DNA from: Limanda limanda | Lineage: Eukaryota > Chordata > Actinopteri > Pleuronectiformes > Pleuronectidae | Direction: 5' to 3' | Length of the DNA stretch: 64,000 bases | NCBI RefSeq assembly: GCF_963576545.1 | Contig: NC_083655.1 | Span: 15,082,940 to 15,146,939, forward strand | Shown here: positions 40,242 through 52,673 of the stretch, in pieces | Numbering within the stretch: position 1 is the first letter of the stretch | Layout of the letters: every line of letters begins with the position of its first letter | Program-made: the position numbers and the translations under genes | The notes under the pieces: generated by a model | Database searches by the model: none | What the model was told of the DNA's origin: nothing | Seen by the model: the letters and a program-made list of their open reading frames with translations, nothing else

Positions 40242-41394
40242 TACAGCATCAAAAGAAATAGCTGAGTGCAGATTTCTCGGCTTTAAGCAGCAGGTGACTA
40301 ATGGAGACCAGAGTCACCGGTCGGACACAGGAGGGACAGACTGGTGCTACTTACAGCATTACATGAAATTAAAAGAAGAGTAGGGGGTGGTGTATATTTG
40401 CATATAGACCATACAGCTGTATATAAAGTTTGCGTTTCAGCCTGAGCAGGATGAGCACCATGCTGTGACGGACTGACGAGGTGACACGAAAGCGAACAGT
40501 ATATGGGAGTTGTGTTCACATGTAACAGTCTGGCTGTGGCCTGAAGACAAATACAAGCAGACACCCTCCAGATGATTGACGTCATTACAGAGAGCCAGTG
40601 ATGAACAGTACAGATGTGAGGGTTTGACGTAAATACGAAGAGACCCCACTGAAGAACGACAGGTCAGAGTTTGTTCAGTTTCACGTGGATGTACAGAAAT
40701 AATAATGGTATTTGGATTTGCCTAGTCTTAAATTAGCCTAAATTCGACCTATTGTTTTATATTTTACTTCAGTCTGGTAGAATGTGAATCATCATTTTAA
40801 GGAAAAGCAAAGATCAGGGAGCAAAGATTCTCTCGGTCCTGTAAGAAGCAGCAAATGCATATGAAAAAAAAAAAAATTGAACGCTGCTTGAAAAAAGATG
40901 ATGGCAGAAAAACTTGCTATGACACGAGAAGTTCAAAAATATTCTCCAAAACCCTGCAAACTGAAAAAGAATGATTGCATACACTATTGCATATAGGTCC
41001 GGAATTTAATACCATTCATTCTAGTGCAAAAAGGAAAAACCCGTCACATCAATCAAAATGAGTATTACCCACAGATACGTCTGGAGAGTTGGATTAAATT
41101 TTTCGCAGAGGATGATTGAGAGCGGCAATGTAAAATCAGCACGGGAAAAAAAGGAATACAAGAGCGAGAGTATTGCGAGTCAGAGGACGGAGGAGGGAGG
41201 AGGACGAGGTGAGCGGGGGAGAGAAATGAAGCACCTTCAATGTAAAATGTAAGAATGTCAATGGGGGAGATGTCAGCAGGTGAAGAAGGAGCCAATTATC
41301 CAGAGGAACTCTTGGCACTGAGCTTCCTGTTCCCATTACGAGACATAATATTACCGTGTTAAGGAGGAGTGTAAGGGATGGCCGCAAAAGTGTC

Positions 41395-41395
<1 letters not shown>
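40242..41395. other. Presumed ntng1 5' intron, no gene seen
   Basis: Ordinary AT-rich sequence with short chance reading frames. No repeat or exon recognised. Confidence 0.5.
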
Positions 41396-41466
<71 letters not shown>

Positions 41467-41473
41467 TGTGTGA
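41396..41473. repeat. (TG)n microsatellite
   Basis: About 65 bp of pure TG dinucleotides flanked by TGTCTG and TGAGTG variants. Confidence 0.97.
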
Positions 41474-42268
41474 GCGTGCTTGACTTGCAACCTCTGGATA
41501 AAAGGGAAGCTAGAGTCATGGGTAATGAGACAACAAGCGCCGGCGAGGCTTCGATAACAAGCAACAGAGATCACAAAAGCGCGGGTCATTATCACCTCGC
41601 CGTCCTGGACATAGCGGCCCCCTTCCTCTCATTACTCCCTGCTCATAACCCTCCCTCGCCCCATGGAGCCGAGGTGACGGAGAGGGGAAGGGAGAGCAGA
41701 TGGAAGAAGAAGTGTGGAGGTGCATTTTAAGCGAGGAGAAAAGGGGAGAAGAGGGGGTTTATTTTAGGGCAGGACGCTTCCTCCGGCCATCGATCAAGAT
41801 CAAGGAGGTCACAAGATGGGGGGAGGGTCTGAAAAAAACACCTATTTTTTTATTATAAGCCACTTTGACATTTATTTATCAACTATTCTTACAAAAATTA
41901 AAAGTTAACGTTTAAAACAAGTTGAGTGCAACAGCAGGAGAAGTTTTTACTTGTGTGGATGTAAAACCATTCGAAACGTGATCCTATTGTATATATATAA
42001 AATGATCTTTCCTTCTCACCATTTACGTTACTATCAATTGATTTTAGTTTTGTTAACCTCATTTATTTAAGTTGTCCATATTTTGTTGACTTCAAAACTA
42101 GAAACGAAAAAAAAAACAATCAACAGTTACAGACTGTTTGCAGGGGTTGTTTCAAATGAGAGAAAATAACTTGAGAGCATATTTTAGGTTCAAAAGAACA
42201 ATTAGGACTAATGCAAAATATCATTGTGTCACAATCAAAGGAGTTAAATGAACTAAAACATGTGACAC
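41474..42268. other. Presumed ntng1 5' intron, no gene seen
   Basis: GC-richer to about 41,830 (open frames on both strands without domains), then AT-rich. Nothing recognisable. Confidence 0.5.
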
Positions 42269-42480
42269 ATTGATTGATTGATTGATTGAATATTTATTTA
42301 AGCCTCGGAAGACACATTGAGGGATAAGACCCTCATTTTCAATGGTGCCGAGGGTACAATAAAAAAGTTGATACATTAAAAGTTAATACATTGAATAAAT
42401 AGGAATGAAATAAATATGCATATATATATACACAGTAATACAAGGTATAAAACAATTCGTCAATAAAATACTATGGCAAA
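42269..42480 (-). mobile_element. Non-LTR retroelement 3' tail (minus strand) with (GATT)n
   Basis: A (GATT) tandem at 42,272-42,289 adjoins TATTTATTTAAGCC, then CCCTCATTTTCAATGG and GAGGGTACAATAAA. Read on the minus strand this is a recurrent fish LINE/SINE tail: TTGTACCCTCGG...CATTGAAAATGAGGG...TTAAATAAATA followed by the short tandem repeat. The body of the element is not recognisable, so it is a truncated copy. Confidence 0.55.
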
Positions 42481-43999
42481 GTCAACTAGCAGTTACATTG
42501 AATAAAAAACATGAAAGCAGTATATTAGAGGGGACTTGTGATGTGAAGTGTTTTGAACGTAGGTTTTTGTATTTATTCTGCCGGCCTTGTTCAATGTGTG
42601 ATTCTTCTTTGATGTGACTGAGATACATAAGTCTCAAATTAACAACTAAGATTATTATTGAAGCCATAAAAAGTGGTGGGACAAAGACAATTCTCTAAAG
42701 ACCCCTTCCGATGTGAATGTCTTTCACTGGGAGCAATGATATGACTTCTGTTTTTTGCTTTAAAATCACAATCAACAAGATGTAGCTCAAAGCTCAAACA
42801 TCCAAGTAAAGTAACAATTGTTTTTGAAATAAACATATATAAAATGAGTGATATAGAGCTTAATTATATGATTCTAGTGAAGCACACAGTGTGGAGCAGT
42901 TTGTGATGTGTGCACTCTCAGGCTGCCTGCAGGTCCCGTCCTGCCACTACTGCAAACTGCAAGCTGGATTTTTTAGTTTTTATATTTCATATTCAAACAC
43001 ATGAATCTTTCACAAAGTCTGCGAGGGTTGGTTTGCCTCGGTGAGGTCACCAACCCGCCCACCCACCCAAACCCGCCCACCGCCCAAACCCTCCCCTCTC
43101 CTCGCACCAAACCTTCCGCCGGTGAAACAGCCCCTGGTGTCCACTTCCATTTCATCCCCGGGGCCACTCGAGCGTGACTGAGTGTTTCTCCAACCCATTG
43201 GGGGAAATGTTACACGTGTGTCCCTGGAGCAGCTCGGAGGGGGTCGCTGGTAAATCATGCATATCTTCCGACGAGCGGATAAACACACGCGTCATTTTAC
43301 GCCCCACTCCTCCTACGTTTCATCCAGCTACTCGTTCTCACTTCTAAACACGTCTCGAGTTGAAGTTGTTTTCCTTCCTCTGTCATCCCCCACTTCTTCT
43401 CCTCCCACTGTTCCTCTTTTCAGTTTGTTTTTGCTCATATTGATTGTTGTATTTTTTTTTGTTGACCTGAGGTTTGTGTGGGTTCAGCATTTTCTCCTGC
43501 TGCTGGCTGTGTGGTGCAAACATTTTCCACGGCTCCACTCCTTCCGTGATGAAAAAGGCCCAATTGTCCAAGTGTTAAGTCTTAATCTCTCAAGGATCAT
43601 CTACGATGGCCCACAGGGGGCAGTACTTTCACACCTGCCCGTCTTAACTACAAACCAATTCAGCTTTCTCCACTTCAGCTTTAAAGGATGTGCTCATCCA
43701 TGAGTAAGGTTGCATAATTACATGTTTACTCCTCGTGTCTCGGCTGTTTTCCACCATTTGCATTTTTTATTTTACACATTTAATGCACTTTCAAGACCAG
43801 TTTCTGACCCTGCCTCTGTCCTGTCTCTTCCTCCTTTCACCTTTTCTGACTCGGCCTGTTTCATATTCTCCACCAGTGCCTCACGAAAAGAGAAACACGA
43901 GCGCAGGAGTGAGTGCGGGGCAGAAAGACAGGAGGGCAGGCAGTCAGAGGCGGATGAAAGATGGATAAAGATAGAATCTGGCTGGGCTTCACAAAAGAA
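42481..43999. other. Presumed ntng1 5' intron, no gene seen
   Basis: AT-rich to about 42,990, then GC-richer with C-rich stretches (43,050-43,100). Open frames here have no recognisable domain. Confidence 0.45.
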
Positions 44000-44821
44000 G
44001 AAAATTAAAAGAAAACAAGCCTCCTGCTCACTCTCCGCGCTCCACTCCCCAGATTTCCCTTCCCAGAATCCCTAATCTTGCCTGTTAACAACCTGCCAAT
44101 CGGGCCGCTGTCCTCATGAATAAACATATGGCGAGTGGAGCATGGTCCTGCAAACATGACAGCCAGCGTTCCCGCCGTGGAGCGAGCGTGCCTATAATGC
44201 ATCCCTGGGGCTCGCCTCCGAGTCAGCCCATCACTTAGAGCTCTTTCCCTCTCCTTAAAATGTCGCCGCCCTGAATCGGCAGGCTTATGATCTTTTAATA
44301 ATGATGACAGGTAGTGAATGTGTGGAGCGCTGACAGCTGGTTAACCGACTGTGGTGGGGATGGGTGGGCAGATTCAGGAGGAATCAAAGCTGCGGCTCTG
44401 CTAGAGGGTTAGACTAACAGTTTGCCTGTTTGGGGTTTTTTAACCGGGGGTTGTGCCTTGGTTTGTTTTCCACCTGCGATGTGATAAATAATCATTGATC
44501 TGTGAAACTTGCATGCCAGGAAAAACCCAAGTAGAGTTTCGAAGCCCTGAAGGAAATATAAGTTTGGAGTTTTGGCTTTTTTTTCTGTCCTGACAATTCA
44601 GAAAGAAAAATATCAGATTTGCTGCTGCTATCAAAAAGCCGTGCTTGTTCAAACTGCTGCTGAGGTGATCACTCCTTTGCCAGGAGCGTGTCTGCAGCCT
44701 CACATCCCCACAGGTCAGGCCTCCGAGGAAACGCCAGGGACCCCGAGTGCTGGAGACGTGCTCAACCTGCCTCCAACCAGCTGCATCTGCCACAGTCCTC
44801 CATCACTCCCACCAGTCTGAC

Positions 44822-44852
44822 GCCTCCTCCTCCTCCTCCTCCTCCTCCTCTC
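44822..44852. repeat. (CTC)n trinucleotide tract
   Basis: About 9 CTC/CCT triplets, followed within 60 bp by a short GT run (44,883-44,900). Confidence 0.9.
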
Positions 44853-46827
44853 TAAGCAGCCGAAGCCAACACATGCACGATGGTGTGTGTGTGTGTGTCT
44901 GCAGAGAGCAGCGCGTCTGACAGGGGTGACTGTGGCGACGCTGCCCCCAAGTCGAGCCGAACACCCTCGGGCGTCAGTTACTCCGCAGAGGGCACCCAAT
45001 GAGACAGTGAGACAAGGCTCTCGCCTCCTCCACCGCCACCCTCCCTCCATCCCTCCATCCCTCCCTCTCCCCTCGCCACCAAGCATGCTCTCTTCGCGAC
45101 ACATGCAGGGGCACCTAATGCATTATGGAGGACACTTTTCCTAAAAGGCTGCTAGCACATTATTCTGCAACCACAGTGACATGTGTGGAGACTGGAAATG
45201 TCCACTTGAGCTGCAAAGAATCTGCTCGGCCAGGTAGCTCCTCTCTCTCTCTCTCTGAGGCTGGAAACACTGGGAGAAGGTCGTGAGGTTTAAAGCGACA
45301 GCTGCTTTGAACCACACACAGAATGACTCACGGTGGCTGTCGTTGAAAACTCACAAATTACTATGGAGTTGCAATAATCAGTCACTATCAGTCACACGTG
45401 TATAGTCAGTGTAAAGGAGCAGCTGCAGTGTCTAAATACGACTTTAAACACACAGATTGTTCATCCGCTCAGCACGTGAACCCAGGAGGCCACCGTGTTT
45501 AATGAGAAAGCTTATGAGCAACCCTTTAAAGAGAGTAATCGTCTGGTATTATCCAGAGCAAGGCCGAGGTGAAGTCACGGGCGTGTTGCAGATTATATGT
45601 GAATAATATCATAACTACTAACGTGAGAGTGATAACGAGCCACAGATGACTGTGTAAGAATAAAAGAGCAGGGGAATCAGGCAGCAAAGCATATTGAGAC
45701 CACAGCAGCCATCTATAATAGGCTGCTCGTATAATGACGTATAGAAGGTAGGTCAATTGGCTGCAGCGTGACACTAATGTAATTATCCGTGATGGATTGG
45801 CAACATTAGGTAAATGTGCCACACAGGGGCCGCCTCCAGGAATGGCAAGAGGAGGTGGACGCATTCAAGGTGGCCTCGTGTGGAATCTTTTAAAAGTTAT
45901 ACGGTGTTTTTACCAAAGTCTCGGAAGTTGTGGACGCGAGATTTGACGCATCCAGGCCAGAGCTGAGAAACACCACCGGCCACTTTAACGCACGAAAGAA
46001 GATTTTACGAACACAGAAAGTTCACTTTACAATGAAAAGGTGGAAACTTACATCTCTCCGGTCGCCTCCTCTGCTCTTTGACACAGCTCAACAAGTTCAC
46101 AGCAGCGGAATGATCATGAATGGGGGGGCGGGGAGGGGGGGAAAGAGGCTCTTCTTTAAGACGCGCTCCCCGGCGGGAATGTGATGAGTGCGCACGTCAG
46201 TCTCTGATGGATCGCTGCGCGCACCATCTCTGTCTCTCTCTCTCTCCGTCGGGAGGAAACGATGAGGCTGAGGGGTGAGGAGGATGATGATGATGATGAG
46301 GAGGGTATCCCTGCCACTCAGAGGAAAAAACACACAAAACAAATGACTGATCACCGTCCTGGGGGGCTCGGTCAGCACCGCGCCTGCTGGAAACGGGAGG
46401 ATTCTGTGCCAGGTGCCAAAGTGTCCATGACGCGCTCTCTCTCCAAGTGGCATTCCATCACGCAGCGTCAATCTGACGGCACAGCAGCTGTCCGCAGCCA
46501 ACACAAGCATCCACCACTACTGCGAAACAAACTTTGACCTGCTGCCGTGCGCGTCCCTCCTCGGTTTCCCCTCCCTTACGTCTCCAAACACCTCCTGCTC
46601 CTCCTCGTCCTACTCCTCACTCTCCTGTGGAACCGTTTTCCCAGCCACTTCGACAGGGACCGGGGGGACAGGAGTCACACCAATTGCCTCTCTGCTGCTG
46701 CTGCGAATATCCCGCTCGTATCAGCAGCGTGTCCTCCTGGCCACACGCACTTCTCATCCGCGGCCACGGCGCACCATGATGCATCCGACCGCCCAGACAG
46801 GAGATGACGCGGGGATGGAGGGAGGGA

Positions 46828-46847
46828 GGGGGGGGGGGGGGGGGGGG
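46828..46847. repeat. G20 homopolymer
   Basis: Twenty consecutive G residues following GGGATGGAGGGAGGGAGG. The whole stretch 46,811-46,847 has G-quadruplex potential and lies within the CpG-rich candidate promoter region. Confidence 0.95.
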
Positions 46848-47836
46848 AGAAAATGCGCTCCGAGGCTCTTATTAGATGAGACGCACACTCAGCTTGTTTC
46901 ACGCACACCTATGGTTTCCTCTCCCCCCCCACCTACCCGTCCAGTCCCGTCTCCAGGACACACACACATTCACATCGACGCACGCACCGTCCTCTTTCGG
47001 GACTTTCGTGGAAACTCAGCAGGGAGGAGAAATCGCATGTAGTTTAGGTGGAGTTCTCCCGAGTGGCGTTAAATTATCCACAGATGGGGGGTGTGGGTGG
47101 TCTCAGAGGGATGATGGCGTAAAGACAGAATGGAGGATTGTTACAACCAAGCGATGATGTGGAGACAAATGCAAGTGTGCGAGGAAAAGTGTTAATTTGT
47201 GTTTCTTTTTACGCGCATGGCTGAGACGTAACTTCTGCTGATTCCTTATAATAAAATCTAATTTAAACTCCACATAGGTTCACGTGAAGAGAGCGTGAAC
47301 GGCTCCCAATTGTCTTGATAGAATAATATTATTATAATGGTGTTAAGAGGAAGGAGGCGTCTCTCCGGAGCGCACGTAAAGGTGCCACTCTAAAAAAAAA
47401 AGAGGCGTTAAATTAACCGTGGCTAATTGCGCATTCGTTAAATGTCTATAGGAGAACAGGGTGTTATATCATAACACATTTATGATAATTTTCCGTTCTG
47501 GAAGTCTCACATCCACTGATTTAAAGTCTTGTTTCAGGGTGACATGGAAATGTGTTTCCCAAATAATCCCAGAGGAAATACAATATTAAATTCATAATAA
47601 AAAGGGTGTGTCATGGGATCTGTGCGGTAACAACACCCCCTCACACCTGAGTTGAATCCCATTAACAGTGGGATAAAAAGGGTGGTGGTGGGGGGGTGGT
47701 GCAGAAGTCAGGTCATGGCACGTTGCGCACAGGTCAACCACGCAGCAGGTTGACCAGCTGAATGTGTCCATGTTTACGCAGCAGCATGTAAAGCCCCAGA
47801 GAGGCCCCCAGCCTTCAACCCCCACACTGTACTGAC

Positions 47837-47919
<83 letters not shown>
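47837..47919. repeat. (GAAA)n tetranucleotide microsatellite
   Basis: About 20 GAAA units, pure for some 80 bp, then breaking down into GACAGAAAAAAAG. A purine-only strand of this length could form a triplex. Confidence 0.97.
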
Positions 47920-49000
47920 CAGAAAAAAAGAAAAAACGTGCCCTTGCCTTATTTTAAGCAGAGAGGTTGTTTTTCAAGATGAGGAGGAGAATGGATGACA
48001 GGCACGCTGTGCTCCGTGCCATTTACAAACCACAATGAATCGTGCATGTGTGCCATTATGTGCACACGCTTCCATTACAACAGGACACACTGCATGTGAA
48101 CATACAGATCGCATTTCAATACCTCGGACCTGTGCGCTCACAGCGCGTCCATGTGCCTTATTTGTTATGCGGCGGAGTTGTGCGTAAAATAAAAAACAAA
48201 ATGAAGTTTTTGTGAAAAAGAATGAGAAAGCAGGTTTTTCCCTCTCATCGGCATTGAGGTTTACACCTGATTTATCTTTGGTTGTCGCACCTAACGGTTC
48301 GCATGTGAGGAAACCACGTATGGAAAAGGTGATGAATGAATGGATTACACGATTACCCCAAGAAAAGGAGAAACTGCGTCTGTGTTTGTCTGTTCTCAGA
48401 ATACTCTCTGTCTCACTTTGTGTAATCACGACGCACAATTTTGACCACCCACCCGGCGCGCGTCGCAGCCAAGCTTCAAAACTTTACGCGCCCCCCCAGC
48501 AGCCACCATCAAGGGGGAATGTGCAGCCGGAGCCTCTCACCTCGGTCTCCAGGGCTTCATGCCGTCGAGGGACGCAGGTCATAGCAGCCAAATATATCCG
48601 CTTTGAATCGGGACATCCTACAGGAACCTGGAGACTCCGCCGTGAGGAAGCGACCCACTTGTCTCCGGAGCTCCCGGGGAATGGAGCAGCTGCTCCCGGT
48701 GTAAGAAAAGCGACGTCGCTTCGACCCGGAACACACGCGTGGAGAGACGACAGGAGAAAAAAAATCCCACCAAGAATTATTATTTAAAAACAGTGGCAAG
48801 AAAATGAAGCGGTGGTGTAAAGGAGGAAAAACAGATCCAAAGTGGCTCCTGCGGAAAGATGCTCGGAGACGCACAGTGACCAGACTCCGCTCCCACACAC
48901 ACTGACGCGGAGAGAGCCGCTGACAACTGACTTCACCTCAAGTTTATTCCTGAGCTGGAGCCTGTGAGGTGTAGCTGAGGGCGCACACCACCACATCCAC

Positions 49001-50496
49001 CTCCGACTGTCTCCAACAAGTCATTTACTGTTTGTTCACTGCAGGGATCAGCTGTTTGTTTCAGTTTCCTTCAGTGCGCACGTTTCCCTGTAGAAACATC
49101 ACTCAGATCTGATTATCAGCAGCAGCATCATGAGTGGCAGCCAGAGGTGGGACATGTGTTAAACTGCTTTATGGCACAAAGAGACTGCTGCACTGCACAG
49201 ATAGGCTACCCTGATCCCCTCCCAATGATCAGGAGACACTGAGCAATGAGGGTTATGGTGAAAGTGGTGTGATGTTGTATTTTAAGAGCATGCCAACTTA
49301 TTTGACATTAATACTTGGATGCTAAAACCTGCTAATCTTGAATAATCTCGGAGTCGGTAGAGCGCAACCGTTTTAGTTCCTAGAATTAAGTTCCTTATTA
49401 AGTTTCTCCATTGACGTTTCAGAAAAACCTTATAAAAGAGTTGCAAGTCTGAAACCGGTCGACCAGCTACAAGATGACCAAGTGACCATAACAAATTCGG
49501 TTCAGTTCAGAGCAAAGAAAAAAATTGGAAAACGGTAAAACGCAGGTACAAGACTGTGTAAGCAATTATTTAGAGTGAAGGAACTATATACCAGAATCCG
49601 AATAATCCCTTTTAAAAGCTCCCAGTGTGCTTCTCTCTATTAATCTTGTTGTTGTAATATATCATAGCTTTTATGTATGTAGCATTTCATGAAGAATATA
49701 CTGTAGTAACCTAGTAGCGTAACGTTAGTGTTCTCATGGTACAGTGCTTCATTCCCGACTGCAATTGTGGGAAATTAGGGCGTCTTTACTAAACATAATG
49801 CAACTCTTAAGAATCCGATTGTAGCCAGCATTATTCTCCCCAGGGTGGGTAAATATTTCTATAATTCCAACCATCAGAAACCTTGCTTGTACACCTTAGG
49901 ATTGTGGGTAGTGTAGTTCTTATACTTGACCTTGTGAATACATCAAGTTTTTCTTAAAACATTGTTGATATCAAACAGACTTGTGGCTTCTAGGAGAACC
50001 TAACATCATTTTACGATCTCGTAGCTTGTGGTAAGTCTACCATGGATGGGTATATTTTATGGATGATAATCAAGACCTCTATTCAGAAGATGAAGTTGAC
50101 TCTAACTGCTAGAACCTCGCTGTTGCTCTATTTAAACTGGAATATTCAGTCCACAATAGGAGGATTAGAGCGAGTGAAGTCAAACAGAAACATTCCCCTG
50201 CAGGAGGCTATGTATATTATGGGTAATTTGTTCTGTAAAATTAAAAAAATGCATTGCTTGCTGCTCAGTTGTTCCCATTTCATAGCAATAAAAGCTGCTA
50301 AATAGCAAGCAGCAACAATCTCAAAAAACGAAACAGGTTGAGTTGAGTCATTTTTATCAATCAGTCAAATCTGTCAATCCCTGCAGCTGTGGAGTACAAT
50401 GCACTGACTAAATTAAACTATATACCATCTTGAATAATTCCTTCAATTGAAACCACACAAACTATTAAGTTCTTCAAAACTAAATTGGTCAGTTGT
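49001..50496. other. Intergenic, no gene seen
   Basis: AT-rich. A ZNF143-like word (GGATTGTGGGTAGTGTAGTT) occurs at about 49,899-49,918 without an associated gene. Short chance frames only. Confidence 0.5.
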
Positions 50497-50504
50497 GCTA
50501 ATAT
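50497..50504. repeat. 8-bp target-site duplication, left copy (GCTAATAT)
   Basis: Exact octamer repeated at 50,758-50,765, flanking the MITE. Confidence 0.93.
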
Positions 50505-50757
50505 TAGGGCTGGGCAAGTTAACTCGTTTTAATCGAGTTAACTCAAGTGATGAGTTAACTCGATTGTTTATCCGCCAATTATTTTCTTTTTTCCTGTTCT
50601 GCAGCAGTCAGCAACAGACTTTCACAAAATAAAAGCCTGACTTTCACAATAAAACAATAAATAATCAAACCTGAGTTAATGCGAGATAAAATAATTAATC
50701 GAGTTAACTCATCACTTGAGTTAACTCGATTGAAACGAGTTAACTTGCCCAGCCCTA
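50505..50757. mobile_element. 253-bp hAT-type MITE with intact 61-bp inverted ends
   Basis: Starts TAGGGCTGGGCAAGTTAACT and ends with the inverted copy AGTTAACTTGCCCAGCCCTA. The two ends match over about 61 bp with a single difference (GTTTTAAT versus GTTTCAAT). Each arm contains nested palindromes built on GAGTTAACTC, so the whole element can fold into a long hairpin. Identical 8-bp duplications flank it. There is no coding capacity; it must be mobilised by a hAT transposase from elsewhere. Confidence 0.93.
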
Positions 50758-50765
50758 GCTAATAT
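50758..50765. repeat. 8-bp target-site duplication, right copy (GCTAATAT)
   Basis: Exact repeat of 50,497-50,504. Confidence 0.93.
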
Positions 50766-51700
50766 ATCTTTATTTGAACAATCTTGATTCATTTATGTGT
50801 TTCCAATTGAAGTCATGTTTTAAGTCGGTAAACTCTTTCAGTGAATATGGTCATTTTGCTTTGTGGGACAGACCAGTCCCTACTTGCAGTTTCTTTGTGG
50901 CACGGAGTCTGAGGACCCGGTGAAGACAGCTCTTCACGCAGCCGCCTCTCTCCTCTTCTCTCCTCTCCCCGAGCCCAGGGGCAACTTTTGCTGACATGAA
51001 CCTCTCTTCTTTTTTCTTTTTTTTTTATTCACTCAGCGGCGAGAGAGAGAGAGAGAGGAGAGAGGAGCGCGCGGTGGAAAGCTACCAACGAGCACATTTA
51101 ATTCCCACTTATTGACTCACCGCAATGGCACCGTATAATATGTTCCCTCACAGCACATTTCTGAGGCTCGTCTGCACACGGTCAAGCTCTTTTCTGTCTT
51201 TTCTTCCGAGGCATAAAACACAGGGCGCTCGGGCAGACTGCGCTCGCACACGACTCTGTAAATGAAATCAGGAGCCGACAGACGACTGAAGTGCTTCAAT
51301 AGACAGCTTGTGTGTATTAACATTGCTGCTTTAAAGAGGTCAGTAAGGAGAGTGAAAGGAGGATGTGTTGAAATGATAACACACACACACACACACATAA
51401 GATGACCACGTGGCTTCAAATCCATCAGTCGGTTCAATACATGGCTCTTAACTTGGAAGACCAATAATCACATGGCCCCATGTTCCGATATCTCACCTCC
51501 ACTCTTCTCCCCCCTTCTTTCCCTTTGTGTCATATCTTCTGATGGTTTGTAGAAAATTGAATTCCGCAATTCAATGTCTGGTGACGCCCGACGACAGAGG
51601 TATTGGATTTTTATGCCGGTTCAAAGGAGAGTGATATTGTGTTCATCCGGAGGTTTGTGTTAGTTGGAGGACGGCAGGATATTCATACAGATCTATTGTG
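50766..51700. other. Intergenic, no gene seen
   Basis: Contains a polypyrimidine run with T-rich tract near 51,007-51,030, a GA-rich patch at 51,041-51,066 and a (CA) run at 51,380-51,398. No gene recognised. Confidence 0.5.
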
Positions 51701-52673
51701 CACTCAGCGAGCACTTTATTAGGGACTCCACAGACCCTGGCCAGTCCTTCCTTTTCTTAACGAACGGCCTCAGCTCTTTCCTTTGAAATCCATGATTTCA
51801 TCACATAATTTCTGCTGCATATTCACACTGTGCGTCACTCCTGTTCCACCACATCTCAGAGGTGGATTCACATCAGGGCTAAACTCACTGACATGTTCAC
51901 AGAACCAGTTGTAGACGACTCTAGCTGTGCGGTACGGAGCATTATCTTGCAGGAAGTAGCCGTTAGAGGATGATTAACAGTGGCCGGAAAGGGATGAGCA
52001 ACAAACCTCAGATAACCTTTGGCATTCAAACACATGACTGATTGGTATAAAAAGCCCCAAGTGTGTAAGAAAAATACTCCCCACATCATCACCACCTGCC
52101 TGGGCTGCTGACACAAAGCAGGTTGGGACCATTGATTAATGCTGTTGATGTCAAATTCTGACCTCAGTATTTACGGGTTTTTCAATTCATCAGCAGACGC
52201 TTAGTGTTTTCATTCCTCAACTGTCCAGTGTCAGTGAGTCTGTGCCGCTGCAGCCTCTCTGAGTGGAACCTGACATGGGCTCTGCAGTTATAGAACATCA
52301 ACCTCAAGCTCGGACGGCATTGTTCAATCTGAGATGCTTTTCAGCTCACCACAGTTATAGAGTGGTTATCTGAATTACTGTAGCCTTTCTGTCTGCTCCA
52401 ACCAATCTGACCAGTCTCCTCTGACCTCTCTCATCAATGAGATGTTTTCATTTACAGAACGGCTGCTCACAGGAGGCTCCATTCTGAGTGAGAAACTCTA
52501 GAGGCTGTTTTTGTATGTGGAAATCACAGGAGATATACCACCAATTATGTCAGGGTTAAAATCACTCTCCCTATATCTGTGGGAATTCACTTGATGCACT
52601 ACTGTCACGTGATTGGCTGATTGCATATTTGCATGAATAAACAGGTGTGTTCCTAATAAAGTGAGCACACTCA
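51701..52673 (-). pseudogene. Degenerate Tc1/mariner-like transposon with transposase remnant
   Basis: The ends carry an inverted pair: GCACTTTATTAGGG at 51,711-51,724 and CCTAATAAAGTGAGC at 52,652-52,666. Translating the minus strand gives transposase pieces in changing frames: MMWGVFFLHTWG, LNAKGYLRFVAHPF and, after a frameshift, LQDNAPYRTA. The last corresponds to the conserved DNAPCH-type block that holds the second catalytic aspartate of Tc1-like transposases. Known role of the family: cut-and-paste transposition at TA sites. The frameshifts, stops and a shortened length (about 0.97 kb) show that this copy is dead. Confidence 0.8.

Larger units (their letters stand above)
44000..49000 (-). 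promoter_or_regulatory. CpG-rich region, candidate ntng1 promoter and non-coding first exon(s)
   Basis: This stretch is clearly richer in G, C and CpG than the rest, most densely at about 46,100-47,060 and 48,430-48,970. Two good minus-strand donors leave the dense parts: GAGAGAT|GTAAGT at 46,052/46,051 and ACCGAG|GTGAGA at 48,541/48,540. Either could join the acceptor at 37,408. A non-coding first exon several kb upstream of the ATG exon is usual for netrin-G genes. No TATA box was identified. The promoter role is inference from composition, splice sites and position. Confidence 0.45.

Noticed and set aside
47837..47919. Regular repeat array resembling a CRISPR-like structure
   Set aside because: It is a simple (GAAA)n microsatellite with no spacers, in a vertebrate genome.
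48212..48787. 191-codon plus-strand open frame in the CpG-rich region
   Set aside because: GC-rich sequence is open in several frames on both strands here; no domain, and the likely transcript is on the other strand.
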